From Rhodococcus sp. IEGM 1381 (lineage in GTDB: Bacteria; Actinomycetota; Actinomycetes; Mycobacteriales; Mycobacteriaceae), in contig NZ_JASHKQ010000008.1 in assembly GCF_030056795.1 (NCBI RefSeq), positions 116,532-180,531 on the forward strand: 64,000 nt of DNA, read 5' to 3'. Positions 17,994-27,790 of this stretch are shown here, piece by piece. Numbering within the stretch: position 1 is the stretch's first letter; the number at the start of each line of letters is the position of its first letter. A program made the translations under genes and the position numbers. Below the pieces are notes generated by a model. It had not been told where the DNA came from. It saw nothing but the letters and a program-made list of their open reading frames with translations, and ran no database searches.

Positions 17994-18962
17994 ATGGCGA
18001 ACGCTATAGAAGTAGAGGATCTCGTACTCCGGTACGGAAAGAACGTCGCACTGGACGGGGTCGATTTCACGGTTCCCGAAGGGACGGTGCTGGGTGTGCT
18101 CGGCCCCAACGGGGCCGGAAAGACCACGGCAGTCCGGATTCTCGCCACCTTGCTCGAGGCGACGTCCGGTTCGGCGCGAATCTTCGGGCTCGATGTGGCC
18201 AAGCAGGCCAACGAGGTGCGCAGCACGATCGGATTGACCGGCCAGTTCGCGGCCGTCGACGAATACCTGACCGGATACGAGAATCTCGAGATGGTCGGCA
18301 GGCTGTTCGGACTGCGCAAAGCAGAGGCCAAGAAACGAGCCGGCGAACTGCTCGAGCGATTCGATCTGGACTACGCGCGCGATCGCACCGCCAAGCAGTA
18401 CTCCGGCGGTATGCGTCGCCGACTCGACATCGCGGCCAGCCTGATCGGACGTCCGCGCGTGGTGTTCCTCGACGAACCCACCACCGGCCTCGATCCACGA
18501 AGTCGAATCACCATGTGGGAGTTCATCGCAGACCTCGTGCGCGACGGAACGACCATTCTGTTGACCACGCAGTACCTCGAAGAGGCCGACCGGCTGGCCG
18601 ACTCGATCATCGTGCTGAACAAGGGCAAGATCATCGCCCGTGGAACTGCGGACGAGCTCAAGGCCCAAACCGGCGGTGAGCGAGTGGAATTCGTGCTCAC
18701 CGATCGGTCCCAGGTGGATCGAGCCAAGCAGATTCTGGCCCCGATCGGCGTCGAGCCACCCACTTTCGACGAACAGGTGGGCCGGATCGTCATGCCCGTC
18801 AATGGAGGCTCGAAAGACCTGTCCACTGCGTTGGCCCAGCTCGACGCGGCGGACATCGGCGTGGTCGACGTCGGACTGCGGCGGCCCAACCTCGACGATG
18901 TGTTCCTGAGCCTGACCGGTCAGACCACCGGCGAGCCCGAGACGACGGAGGAAGAGAAATGA
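17994..18962 (+). CDS. DrrA-like ABC exporter ATP-binding protein
   Basis: A 322-residue ABC ATPase of the daunorubicin-resistance (DrrA) type. Walker A is GPNGAGKTT (K43), the signature YSGGMRRRLDIA, Walker B VVFLDEPTTGLDP, and the switch histidine is replaced by Gln in TTQYLEEAD, as is common in this family. A C-terminal DrrA extension (about 230-322) contains the GLRRPNLDDVFLSLTG motif. It should power the permease whose gene overlaps it by ATGA. It starts 55 bp after the emb stop with no terminator between, so the substrate may be a cell-wall glycan or lipid intermediate; that is inference. Confidence 0.85.
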   Translation: MANAIEVEDLVLRYGKNVALDGVDFTVPEGTVLGVLGPNGAGKTTAVRILATLLEATSGSARIFGLDVAKQANEVRSTIGLTGQFAAVDEYLTGYENLEMVGRLFGLRKAEAKKRAGELLERFDLDYARDRTAKQYSGGMRRRLDIAASLIGRPRVVFLDEPTTGLDPRSRITMWEFIADLVRDGTTILLTTQYLEEADRLADSIIVLNKGKIIARGTADELKAQTGGERVEFVLTDRSQVDRAKQILAPIGVEPPTFDEQVGRIVMPVNGGSKDLSTALAQLDAADIGVVDVGLRRPNLDDVFLSLTGQTTGEPETTEEEK

Positions 18963-19753
18963 GCAACGTCTTCTTGGATTCCGCGATCATCACCAAGCGA
19001 AACCTGATCAAGCTCAAGCGAGTTCCCGATCTACTGTTCTTCGCGATGCTGTCGCCGATCATGTTCGTGCTGCTGTTCGCCTACGTCTTCGGCAGTGCCA
19101 TCGACGTACCCGGCATCGACTACAAGAGCTTTCTGATGGGCGGCATCTTCGTGCAGACGATGATCTTCGGCGCCTCCCTCACCGGGTCCTCCTTGGCCGA
19201 GGATCTTCAGAAGGGCGTGATGGATCGATTCCGGTCGCTGCCGATGGCGCGCTCGGCCGTCGTTATCGGGCGCACCGCGGCCGATGTGGGCAACAACCTC
19301 GTCACCATCACGATCATGTCGATCACCGGACTCATCGTGGGCTGGCGCATCACGTCGTCGTTCTTCGACGCGCTGCTCGGCTACGTGTTGCTGCTGTTGT
19401 TCGCGTATTCGATCTCGTGGGTGATGGCGCTGGTGGGACTCACGGTGCGTTCGCCCGAGATCTTCAACAACGCGTCGTTCATCGTGATCTTCCCGTTGAC
19501 GTTCATCGCCAACACGTTCGTGCCGATCGACAATTTCCCGAGCGTGCTCAAGACGATCGCAGAATGGAACCCGATCTCGTCGGTGACGTTGGCCGTGCGT
19601 GAACAGTTCGGCAACACCAATCCGATGGCACCGCCACCGGAGGTGTGGCCACTACAGAATCCCGTGCTCTACACCCTGATCTGGGTCGTGTTGATGCTCG
19701 TGGTGTTCGTGCCGCTGTCGGTCCGCAAATACCAGAAGACGATGACCGCCTGA
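18959..19753 (+). CDS. DrrB-like ABC-2 exporter permease
   Basis: A 264-residue ABC-2 type permease with about six membrane helices (LLFFAMLSPIMFVLLFAYVFG is the first). The conserved central block EDLQKGVMDRFRSLPMARSAVVIGR is the cytoplasmic coupling helix region, and FPLTFIANTFVPIDNFP is typical of the DrrB group. ATGA overlap with the ATPase gene and TGATG overlap with the following lipoprotein gene imply a stoichiometric, coupled operon. Substrate unknown. Confidence 0.85.
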   Translation: MSNVFLDSAIITKRNLIKLKRVPDLLFFAMLSPIMFVLLFAYVFGSAIDVPGIDYKSFLMGGIFVQTMIFGASLTGSSLAEDLQKGVMDRFRSLPMARSAVVIGRTAADVGNNLVTITIMSITGLIVGWRITSSFFDALLGYVLLLLFAYSISWVMALVGLTVRSPEIFNNASFIVIFPLTFIANTFVPIDNFPSVLKTIAEWNPISSVTLAVREQFGNTNPMAPPPEVWPLQNPVLYTLIWVVLMLVVFVPLSVRKYQKTMTA

Positions 19754-20532
19754 TGCGCACCGCGGCGGCGAGAACATGTGCACTGGCCGCCGCGGTGGCA
19801 CTCGCGGGATGCGGCGCGAACGAACAGCCGTCCCACGAGCGATTCGACTACCAACTCGGCGCGGCGTACGACGTGCCCGGCGGTCTCGACACCGTCGTAC
19901 GCGATTCCACCGCCGAGCCGCTGCCAGGCGCACTGTCGATCTGCTACGTCAACGGTCTGCAGACTCAGCCCGGAGCCGAGTGGAACCAGGACCTGCTGCT
20001 GCGTGATGCGGGCGGCGAGCTCGTGGTCGATCCGGACTGGCCCGACGAGCACATCCTCGACCCGAGTACACCCGAGAAGCGTGCAGCGATCGACGCGGTG
20101 ATCGGGCCCGTCATCGAAGGCTGCGCTGCTCGGGGATTCGATGCCGTCGAAATCGACAACCTCGACAGCTGGACCCGGTTCCCGGATTCGATCGACGAGG
20201 ATTCGGTACTGGCAATGGCGCGCCTGTATGCAGACCGTGCCCATGCGTCGGGCATCGAGATCGCGCAGAAGAACACCCCGGACGGAGCCGGTCGGATCAG
20301 GGACGACGTCGGATTCGATTTCGCCGTCGCCGAGGAGTGTCTCGCCTACGACGAATGTGGCTCGTACACTTCGGCATACGGATCTAGGGTGTACGACATC
20401 GAGTACACCGACAACCTCCCGGAGCCGTTCGATCGGTTGTGCGCCCGACGGGATCGGCCGTCCGTCACGATTCTGCGAGATCGTGGCCTGGTGTCCCCGT
20501 CCGATCCGGCGTACGTGTACGAACAGTGTTGA
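19753..20532 (+). CDS. GH114-type (endo-alpha-1,4-polygalactosaminidase-like) lipoprotein
   Basis: A 259-residue secreted lipoprotein with a lipobox at C20 (VALAGC). The rest fits the TIM-barrel glycosidase-like GH114/TM1410 family: an early FDYQLGAAY segment, GFDAVEIDNLDSW at the acidic active-site strand, and FAVAEECLAYDECGSY late in the barrel. Characterised members cleave alpha-1,4-linked polygalactosamine. The ATG at 19753 shares its A with the permease stop (TGATG). Placement in an emb/ABC operon suggests a cell-wall or capsule glycan substrate; the true substrate is unknown. Confidence 0.75.
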   Translation: MRTAAARTCALAAAVALAGCGANEQPSHERFDYQLGAAYDVPGGLDTVVRDSTAEPLPGALSICYVNGLQTQPGAEWNQDLLLRDAGGELVVDPDWPDEHILDPSTPEKRAAIDAVIGPVIEGCAARGFDAVEIDNLDSWTRFPDSIDEDSVLAMARLYADRAHASGIEIAQKNTPDGAGRIRDDVGFDFAVAEECLAYDECGSYTSAYGSRVYDIEYTDNLPEPFDRLCARRDRPSVTILRDRGLVSPSDPAYVYEQC

Positions 20533-20534
20533 GT

Positions 20535-20591
20535 CACCCAGACGAATGCACCCCCGGCCGCTGAGCGGCCGGGGGTGCATTCGTCTGGGTG
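20535..20591. terminator. perfect 26-bp hairpin between convergent GH114 gene and greA
   Basis: The 26-nt arm at 20535-20560 (begins CACCCAGACG, ends CCCGGCCG) is matched exactly in reverse complement by 20566-20591 around the loop CTGAG. It begins 2 bp after the GH114 stop and ends 5 bp before the greA stop, so it should act as a shared bidirectional terminator. It has no T tract. Confidence 0.8.
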
Positions 20592-20596
20592 CAGGC

Positions 20597-21091
20597 TTAC
20601 GTGTGGTAGGGCTCCGCGCTCACGAGCGTGACCTTCATGGTCTTGCCGTTGGGCAGCGTGTACTGACGGGTGTCTCCGACCTTCGCATCGATGAGCGATC
20701 CGCCAAGCGGCGACGCGGGGGAATACACCTCGAGCTTGCTGTCGCGGGCACCCTCTTCTCGGGTGGCGATCAGGAAGGTCTCGGTGTCCGACTCGTCGCC
20801 GTCGTAGTAGACCTTGACTACCGATCCTGGCAGTGCCACGCCGGACTGGGTCGGCGCTTCGCCGACCTTCGCGTTGTTGAGCAGTTCCTGCAGTTGGCGA
20901 ATGCGTGCTTCCTGCTGACCCTGATCTTCGCGAGCAGCGTGGTAACCGCCGTTCTCCTTCAGATCGCCCTCTTCGCGACGCTCGTTGATCTCAGCGGCGA
21001 TGACGGGGCGATTGGAAATGAGCTGGTCGAGTTCGCTCTTGAGCCTGTCGTGTGATTCCTGGGTCAGCCAGGTCACCTGGGTCTCGGTCAT
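20597..21091 (-). CDS. greA: transcription elongation factor GreA
   Basis: A 164-residue GreA, which enters the RNA polymerase secondary channel to rescue backtracked complexes by transcript cleavage. The N-terminal coiled coil carries the acidic tip ([20 protein letters not shown]), followed by the FKBP-like domain ([15 protein letters not shown]). ATG 21091 is preceded by GAGGGAG at a good spacing. The frame stays open for about 56 codons upstream but without GreA homology. The equivalent of Rv1080c, with DUF4307 and mca next to it as in mycobacteria. Confidence 0.96.
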   Translation of the reverse strand: MTETQVTWLTQESHDRLKSELDQLISNRPVIAAEINERREEGDLKENGGYHAAREDQGQQEARIRQLQELLNNAKVGEAPTQSGVALPGSVVKVYYDGDESDTETFLIATREEGARDSKLEVYSPASPLGGSLIDAKVGDTRQYTLPNGKTMKVTLVSAEPYHT

Positions 21092-21112
21092 CTCGATCAC
21101 TCCCTCGTAGTC

Positions 21113-21283
21113 GGAATCTCGATATCGATTCCGTTTTCTGAGCAGGTAGGGCACGCAACGAACAGGGGACTCCAATGGTTGGATCCCCTTGGTCGGCCCA
21201 CATCCTGGAGCCGTCGTCATCGTTCGCAGGTGAACCCTGCCCGCAATGCAGCAATACACGGCACCTGTTCGGCGGCCGTGTAT
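21113..21283 (-). promoter_or_regulatory. hairpin-rich greA upstream region
   Basis: The 223-bp gap upstream of greA holds three inverted repeats: ATACACGGC/GCCGTGTAT (21254-21262 with 21275-21283), a bulged pair GGGGACTCCAA/TTGGATCCCC (21165-21175 with 21179-21188), and GGAATC/GATTCC (21113-21118 with 21127-21132). They may fold in the greA leader or be protein-binding sites; neither is shown. No strong promoter stands out. Confidence 0.3.
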
Positions 21284-21314
21284 GACCCGACCTTACCACG
21301 AACAGGCAGTTCGC

Positions 21315-21755
21315 CTATCGAGCTCGTAAATAATCGGGAACATCGAGGCTGCAGCCGTAGACGTCACCGACGGCAGGCGCAGACGACGTCGTCACCTCGG
21401 TGGTCAGCTCCACGGTGCCGGACGAAGACTCCGGCGGGACGTACACCTCGCGCCTGCCCGTCTCGGAACCGTCGCGGGAGCGGACGCGGACGATGCACAC
21501 GGCCGGCTGCTCGGGATCCTGTCGGGTGACGCTGAATCGAATGGACATCGTGGAGTCGTCGACGATGTCGAACGACAGCTGGCTGCCCTCGATGGGTTTG
21601 ACCGAGAATTTGGAGTACGCGTAGTAGGCCACGCCCAGTCCGACCAGCAGAACCAGGGCCACCACTGCGATCTTCGTCGCACGTTTCGGGGCCTGCCGAA
21701 TTCCGCTGGGACCGGAACCCGACGGGTACCTACCTGCGGGAAGTGCGTTGGTCAT
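21315..21755 (-). CDS. DUF4307 single-pass membrane protein
   Basis: A 146-residue protein with a Pro/Gly-rich cytoplasmic N-terminus, one membrane helix at about 28-48 (IAVVALVLLVGLGVAYYAY) and an extracytoplasmic beta-rich domain with two cysteines (AVCIVRVRS and YGCSLDVPD). It matches the DUF4307 family, the equivalent of Rv1081c, and lies between greA and mca as in mycobacteria. Function unknown. It is divergent from mca with about 100 bp between the two starts. Confidence 0.8.
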   Translation of the reverse strand: MTNALPAGRYPSGSGPSGIRQAPKRATKIAVVALVLLVGLGVAYYAYSKFSVKPIEGSQLSFDIVDDSTMSIRFSVTRQDPEQPAVCIVRVRSRDGSETGRREVYVPPESSSGTVELTTEVTTSSAPAVGDVYGCSLDVPDYLRAR

Positions 21756-21858
21756 GGCCGCTCTCGGGGTCGATTCGGGGGTGCCGCTGGGGGCCTGTCG
21801 GCGTCAGGTGGAACTATAGGGCAGGCAAGAACCAGGCGAATCCGAGGTGAGGAAGAAC

Positions 21859-22734
21859 GTGTCCGGACTGCGGCTCATGGCAGTACATGCCCATCCCGAC
21901 GACGAGTCCAGCAAAGGTGCTGCGACGACGGCTCGCTACGCGGCCGAAGGACACGACGTACTGGTCGTCACTCTCACCGGTGGCGAGCGGGGCGACATTC
22001 TCAATCCAGCGATGGACATTCCGGGAGTGCACGAGCGCATCCACGAGGTCCGGCGCGAGGAGATGGCCGAGGCCGCTCGCTTCCTCGGTGTCCAGCAAAC
22101 CTGGCTCGGCTTCGAGGACTCCGGATTGCCCGAGGGTGATCCGCTACCACCACTTCCGGAGGGCTGCTTCGCTTTGGTCCCGTTGGAGGTCTCCACCGAG
22201 GCGCTGGTCAAGGTCGTTCGCGAGTTCAAGCCGCACGTCATCACCACCTACGACGAGCGTGGCGGTTACCCGCATCCCGATCACATCCGCTGCCACGAGG
22301 TCTCGATGGCCGCGTGGGAGGCCGCGGGTGATCCCGAACGCTTCCCTGATGCGGGTGAGCCCTGGACCCCGCTCAAGCTGTACTACTCCCACGGCTTCAT
22401 CCGTAAGCGCATGCAGCTGTTCCACGACTGGTTCATCGACCGCGGTGAAGAGAGCCCGTTCGTCGATTGGCTGAAGCGATGGGACGGCCAGCGCGACGAG
22501 ATCATCGGCCGCATCACCACCCAGGTCACCGTCGGTGACTACTTCGAGCAACGCGACGACGCTCTGCGAGCGCACGCGACGCAGATCGATCCCAACGGAT
22601 CGTTCTTTGCGGTGCCGCTGGACGTGCAGCGAAAGTTGTGGCCCACCGAAGAATTCGAGCTGGCTCGCACCCGGGTGGCGACGTCGCTGCCCGAGACGGA
22701 CCTGTTCGCCGGAATCGAAGAGACCGACCGGTGA
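21859..22734 (+). CDS. mca: mycothiol S-conjugate amidase
   Basis: A 291-residue zinc amidase that cleaves mycothiol S-conjugates to release mercapturic acids during detoxification of electrophiles and antibiotics. The metal motif AHPDDES is near the N-terminus, with the third zinc ligand in [12 protein letters not shown]; MshB is shorter and lacks the C-terminal part seen here. GTG 21859 is preferred: it gives the conserved [19 protein letters not shown] start and is preceded by AGGAAG; a GTG four codons earlier is an alternative. GTGA overlap with the next small gene. The equivalent of Rv1082. Confidence 0.93.
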   Translation: MSGLRLMAVHAHPDDESSKGAATTARYAAEGHDVLVVTLTGGERGDILNPAMDIPGVHERIHEVRREEMAEAARFLGVQQTWLGFEDSGLPEGDPLPPLPEGCFALVPLEVSTEALVKVVREFKPHVITTYDERGGYPHPDHIRCHEVSMAAWEAAGDPERFPDAGEPWTPLKLYYSHGFIRKRMQLFHDWFIDRGEESPFVDWLKRWDGQRDEIIGRITTQVTVGDYFEQRDDALRAHATQIDPNGSFFAVPLDVQRKLWPTEEFELARTRVATSLPETDLFAGIEETDR

Positions 22735-22999
22735 TCGTCTCGATTCTCGCCCAGCAGCCCACCGGCCCCGAGTTCGGTAAGTCCTCGCCGATCGGGTTGG
22801 TGATCCTGGTGGCGCTTTTGGTCGGAACAGCCCTGCTGATCTGGTCGATGAACAAGAAGATCAAGCGGCTGCCCGCCACGTTCGAGAAGGAGGATCCGAC
22901 GTTGGATCAGGCGCTCGACGAGGGCACCGATCGCGGCGGAATCGCCACCATCACCCCGGAACAGAGTTCGGCAAAACCTGCCGCAACCGACGAGCCCTG

Positions 23000-23000
<1 letters not shown>
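22731..23000 (+). CDS. small single-pass membrane protein (Rv1083-like)
   Basis: An 89-residue protein with one membrane helix ([20 protein letters not shown], about 21-40) and an acidic, disordered C-terminal tail. The GTG at 22731 overlaps the mca stop (GTGA), and its own stop overlaps the next start (TGATG). This tight three-gene coupling is conserved with M. tuberculosis Rv1082-Rv1084. Function unknown; a membrane accessory protein is the most that can be said. Confidence 0.8.
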
Positions 23001-25024
<2,024 letters not shown>

Positions 25025-25121
25025 CGAAGCTCGTCGATGCTTTTGCCCGAGAACAGTATGTTTGCGGGAACTTGTTCGGCCTGGGGCGGAAACTTCTATC
25101 AGTGGATCGACGGTGCGTGTC

Positions 25122-26060
25122 ATGAGCGAAGGCGTCACCAGGACCAGTGTCGTGAGCGACGGCACCCTCGACCATGCGATCACCGACGAGCAGCGGGCGG
25201 CCGTGGCAGATTTCGTCGTGTCTGTCCCGATGGCGGCCATGGTCCACTCCATGCAGTACGAGGTGGTCGGTGCCAACACGCTGTGCGAAGAGGTACTCGG
25301 CTGTCCGGTGGAGGGCATGCTCGGTCGACCCGTGGCCGATTTCGTACCGCTCGGGGATCGTGCGTCGGCCAAGAACATGGCGATGCAGCTCGAGCACCGT
25401 TACCCCGCTGCCGGTTCACCCGATGTCGAGCGGCCGATCGGTGCCCTGCGTCGAGTACGGCGCAGCGACGGTGAGGTTGTCTCGTGCTGGATGCACGTCG
25501 GGATCTCGACCATCGCCGGTCGGCGGTTCATCGTCGCATTGCTCGACCTGGTCAATCCCGTCGTCGACGACACCGTGCACTGGCGCGATCGCGCCGAACG
25601 CGACGATCTGACCGGCCTGCTACGGCGGGGGCCGCTGTTGGCCCACGTCGACGAATGGGCTGTGGCCGACAGTCCGGTTGCCTTGGCCTTCGTCGATGTC
25701 GATCGGTTGAAGTCGATCAACGACGCACACGGTCATGCTGCCGGGGACGCTGTGCTCGAGGCAGCAGGACGTCGACTGCAGCAGTGGTCGCCGCGAGGCA
25801 GCGTCGTCGGTCGATACGCGGGTGACGAGTTCGTGTTCGCAGTGACGGACGGGGTCGGCGGCAGTGCGTTCGACACCACACGACTCGCGGAGTCGGTGAG
25901 GGCGGCGATCTGCAGCGAGCCGGTGCCGTTCGGATCTCGATTGCTCGGGGTGTCGGTCAGCGTGGGTGTGGCGGTGCGAGAACCCAACGAATCGAGCGAG
26001 CGGCTCATCCAGCGCGCCGACGAACTGATGTACCGAGACAAGGCATCCGGGCCCGCCTGA
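25122..26060 (+). CDS. PAS-GGDEF protein, putative diguanylate cyclase
   Basis: A 312-residue protein with an N-terminal PAS-like sensor domain (about 20-140) and a C-terminal GGDEF domain (about 150-312). The active-site loop reads RYAGDEF, so the first Gly is Ala; AGDEF variants can be active, so c-di-GMP synthesis is likely but not certain. The substrate-binding DVDRLKSINDAHGHAAGD and DDLTGLLRR motifs are intact. No EAL domain follows. ATG 25122 is used; a GTG three codons earlier is possible. It ends 7 bp from the convergent TrhA gene. Confidence 0.8.
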   Translation: MSEGVTRTSVVSDGTLDHAITDEQRAAVADFVVSVPMAAMVHSMQYEVVGANTLCEEVLGCPVEGMLGRPVADFVPLGDRASAKNMAMQLEHRYPAAGSPDVERPIGALRRVRRSDGEVVSCWMHVGISTIAGRRFIVALLDLVNPVVDDTVHWRDRAERDDLTGLLRRGPLLAHVDEWAVADSPVALAFVDVDRLKSINDAHGHAAGDAVLEAAGRRLQQWSPRGSVVGRYAGDEFVFAVTDGVGGSAFDTTRLAESVRAAICSEPVPFGSRLLGVSVSVGVAVREPNESSERLIQRADELMYRDKASGPA

Positions 26061-26067
26061 CGGGTGC

Positions 26068-26733
26068 TCAGAACAAGACGAGCCACACCGCGATCAGATG
26101 GCAGGTCGCCGCCAATACCGTTGCGGCATGGAAGAATTCGTGATGGCCGAACGTCGTCGGCCATGGATTCGGCCACTTGGTGGCGTAAAGCACGGCCCCG
26201 ACGCTGTAGAAGACGCCGCCTACGAGTAGTAGCAGAAACGGCGCGAATCCGATGTGGTCGATCAGTGTGGGTGCGACCGGAACTACTGCCCACCCGAGTA
26301 GCAGATACAGCGGGACGCCGACCCATCGGGGAGCGGTGGGCCACAACATCTTCAGAGCGACCCCGCCGAATGCTCCGGTCCACACGACGATCAGCAGCGT
26401 GCGTCCCGTCGATTCGGGTAGCCCCAGCACAGCGAACGGGGTGAAACTGCCGGCGATGAACAGGAAGATCATCGAATGATCGGCGCGCTTCATCCAGATC
26501 TGCGACGCCGTGGTCTTCCAGTGCACGCGATGGTAGGTGGCACTGACCCCGAACACTCCGCAGACGGTGATGGCATACACGCTCACGGCCACACCCGCAC
26601 TGACCGAGACCATGCTGAACGCAAGCGTGACGAGCGTGATCGCACAGACCACCGCCACGCAGAACGCGTACAGGTGAATCCAACCGCGCATGCGAGGTTT
26701 GACGGGTATCTCGTCCAGCCCGAACATCGTCAT
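26068..26733 (-). CDS. hemolysin III family (TrhA/PAQR-like) membrane protein
   Basis: A 221-residue protein with seven predicted membrane helices. PAQR signatures include the SATYHRVHW segment after helix 2, HSMIFLFIAGSFTPF, and a C-terminal GHHEFFH with the zinc-type histidines. GGAAAGG precedes the ATG. TrhA proteins influence membrane energetics and lipid homeostasis; hemolytic activity of this group is not established. The equivalent of Rv1085c, divergent from the prenyl synthase as in mycobacteria. Confidence 0.88.
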   Translation of the reverse strand: MTMFGLDEIPVKPRMRGWIHLYAFCVAVVCAITLVTLAFSMVSVSAGVAVSVYAITVCGVFGVSATYHRVHWKTTASQIWMKRADHSMIFLFIAGSFTPFAVLGLPESTGRTLLIVVWTGAFGGVALKMLWPTAPRWVGVPLYLLLGWAVVPVAPTLIDHIGFAPFLLLLVGGVFYSVGAVLYATKWPNPWPTTFGHHEFFHAATVLAATCHLIAVWLVLF

Positions 26734-26880
26734 CTCGATGACCTTTCCGTACTGCTGTCGAAAGCTACGCCACCGTAGGTTCAGACGCTACTGTACCGGC
26801 GGTCGGCTCGCGGGTGTCGGCGTAAGGTGATCCCGCAGTGCCGAAGGAGCAGCGGTGATGGGAGCAGTGGTGACGAAAAC

Positions 26881-27663
26881 GTGGTGATAATTCCGCAGAA
26901 GGTGCGCGGCGTTCTCTACAACGTCTACGAGCGGCGGCTGCTGAGCCAACTCGAGGGAGTGCAGCATCCACGGCACGTGGCGGTGATGTGCGACGGCAAT
27001 CGGCGGTGGGCACGGGAGAACGGGTTCACCGACGTCGCGCACGGTCACCGCATGGGGGCATTGAAGATCGCCGAGATGCTCGGCTGGTGCGACGCTGCCG
27101 GAATCGAAATGGCAACCATCTATCTGCTGTCCACCGAGAACCTCCGACGGGAAGCCGACGAACTCGATTCGCTGCTCGAGATCATCACCGACGTCGTCGA
27201 GGAGATCTGCGGACCCGAGATGAACTGGGGCGTCAAACTCGTCGGCACCCTCGATCTGCTACCTGAGTCGACCTCACGTCGGCTCAAGGAAGCGGCCGCC
27301 CACACCGAGGGCCGGACCGGAACGCACGTCAACGTCGCCGTCGGCTACGGCGGTCGACAGGAAATCGCCGACGCAGTGCAGTCTCTGGTGAGCGAGAAGA
27401 TCGCCGAGGGTGTCACCGGAGACGAGCTGATCTCCTCCATCAACGTCGACGGCATCGACAGCCACCTCTACACCTCCGGCCAGCCCGATCCCGATCTCGT
27501 CATCCGCACGTCGGGCGAGCAACGACTCTCCGGATTTCTGCTGTGGCAGAGCGCGTATTCGGAAATCTGGTTCACCGAGGCCTACTGGCCCGAATTCCGT
27601 CGCGTCGACTTCCTGCGCGCGCTACGTGACTTCGCCGCCAGGCATCGGCGCTTCGGTATCTGA
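26881..27663 (+). CDS. short-chain Z-isoprenyl diphosphate synthase (Rv1086-type)
   Basis: A 260-residue cis-prenyltransferase. HVAVMCDGNRRWA carries the catalytic Asp-Gly-Asn-Arg signature, and RTSGEQRLSGFLLWQSAYSE the diphosphate-binding region. It is closest to Rv1086, the Z-farnesyl diphosphate synthase that supplies the precursor for decaprenyl phosphate, the carrier for arabinan and mycolyl-wall precursors. GTG at 26881 is preferred because the protein then begins VVIIPQKVRGVLYNVYE, matching Rv1086; the adjacent GTG at 26884 is equally possible. Operationally linked to the arabinosyltransferase pathway. Confidence 0.88.
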   Translation: MVIIPQKVRGVLYNVYERRLLSQLEGVQHPRHVAVMCDGNRRWARENGFTDVAHGHRMGALKIAEMLGWCDAAGIEMATIYLLSTENLRREADELDSLLEIITDVVEEICGPEMNWGVKLVGTLDLLPESTSRRLKEAAAHTEGRTGTHVNVAVGYGGRQEIADAVQSLVSEKIAEGVTGDELISSINVDGIDSHLYTSGQPDPDLVIRTSGEQRLSGFLLWQSAYSEIWFTEAYWPEFRRVDFLRALRDFAARHRRFGI

Positions 27664-27673
27664 CGTGCACGGC

Positions 27674-27698
27674 ACTTCGTAGCCTGCTACGAATTTCC
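27674..27698. terminator. imperfect hairpin after the Z-prenyl synthase gene
   Basis: TTCGTAG pairs with CTACGAA around CCTG, just downstream of the stop at 27663. The sequence closely resembles the perfect palindrome at 36552-36583 (shared ACTTCGTAGCC and CTACGAA), so both may be copies of one short dispersed palindrome. No T tract. Confidence 0.4.
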
Positions 27699-27720
27699 AC
27701 TCACGACCCCAGGCGACGCA

Positions 27721-27749
27721 CTACGTACTTACCTCTGTATTGCTACGTA
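27721..27749 (+). promoter_or_regulatory. direct repeats upstream of the SARP gene
   Basis: CTACGTA occurs at 27721-27727 and 27743-27749, exactly 22 bp apart (two helical turns), with a related CTACGAA at 27687. SARP regulators bind direct heptamer repeats spaced 11 or 22 bp, so this is a candidate autoregulatory site 42 bp before the SARP start. No clear promoter was identified. Confidence 0.4.
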
Positions 27750-27790
27750 ATCTGTGGCGCGATCGGCGCGAGGCTCGGAAAATTCCGATC

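Noticed and set aside
20141..21055. 304-codon plus-strand frame across the hairpin into greA antisense
   Set aside because: Combines an alternate frame of the GH114 gene with antisense greA; the hairpin is translated in the middle.
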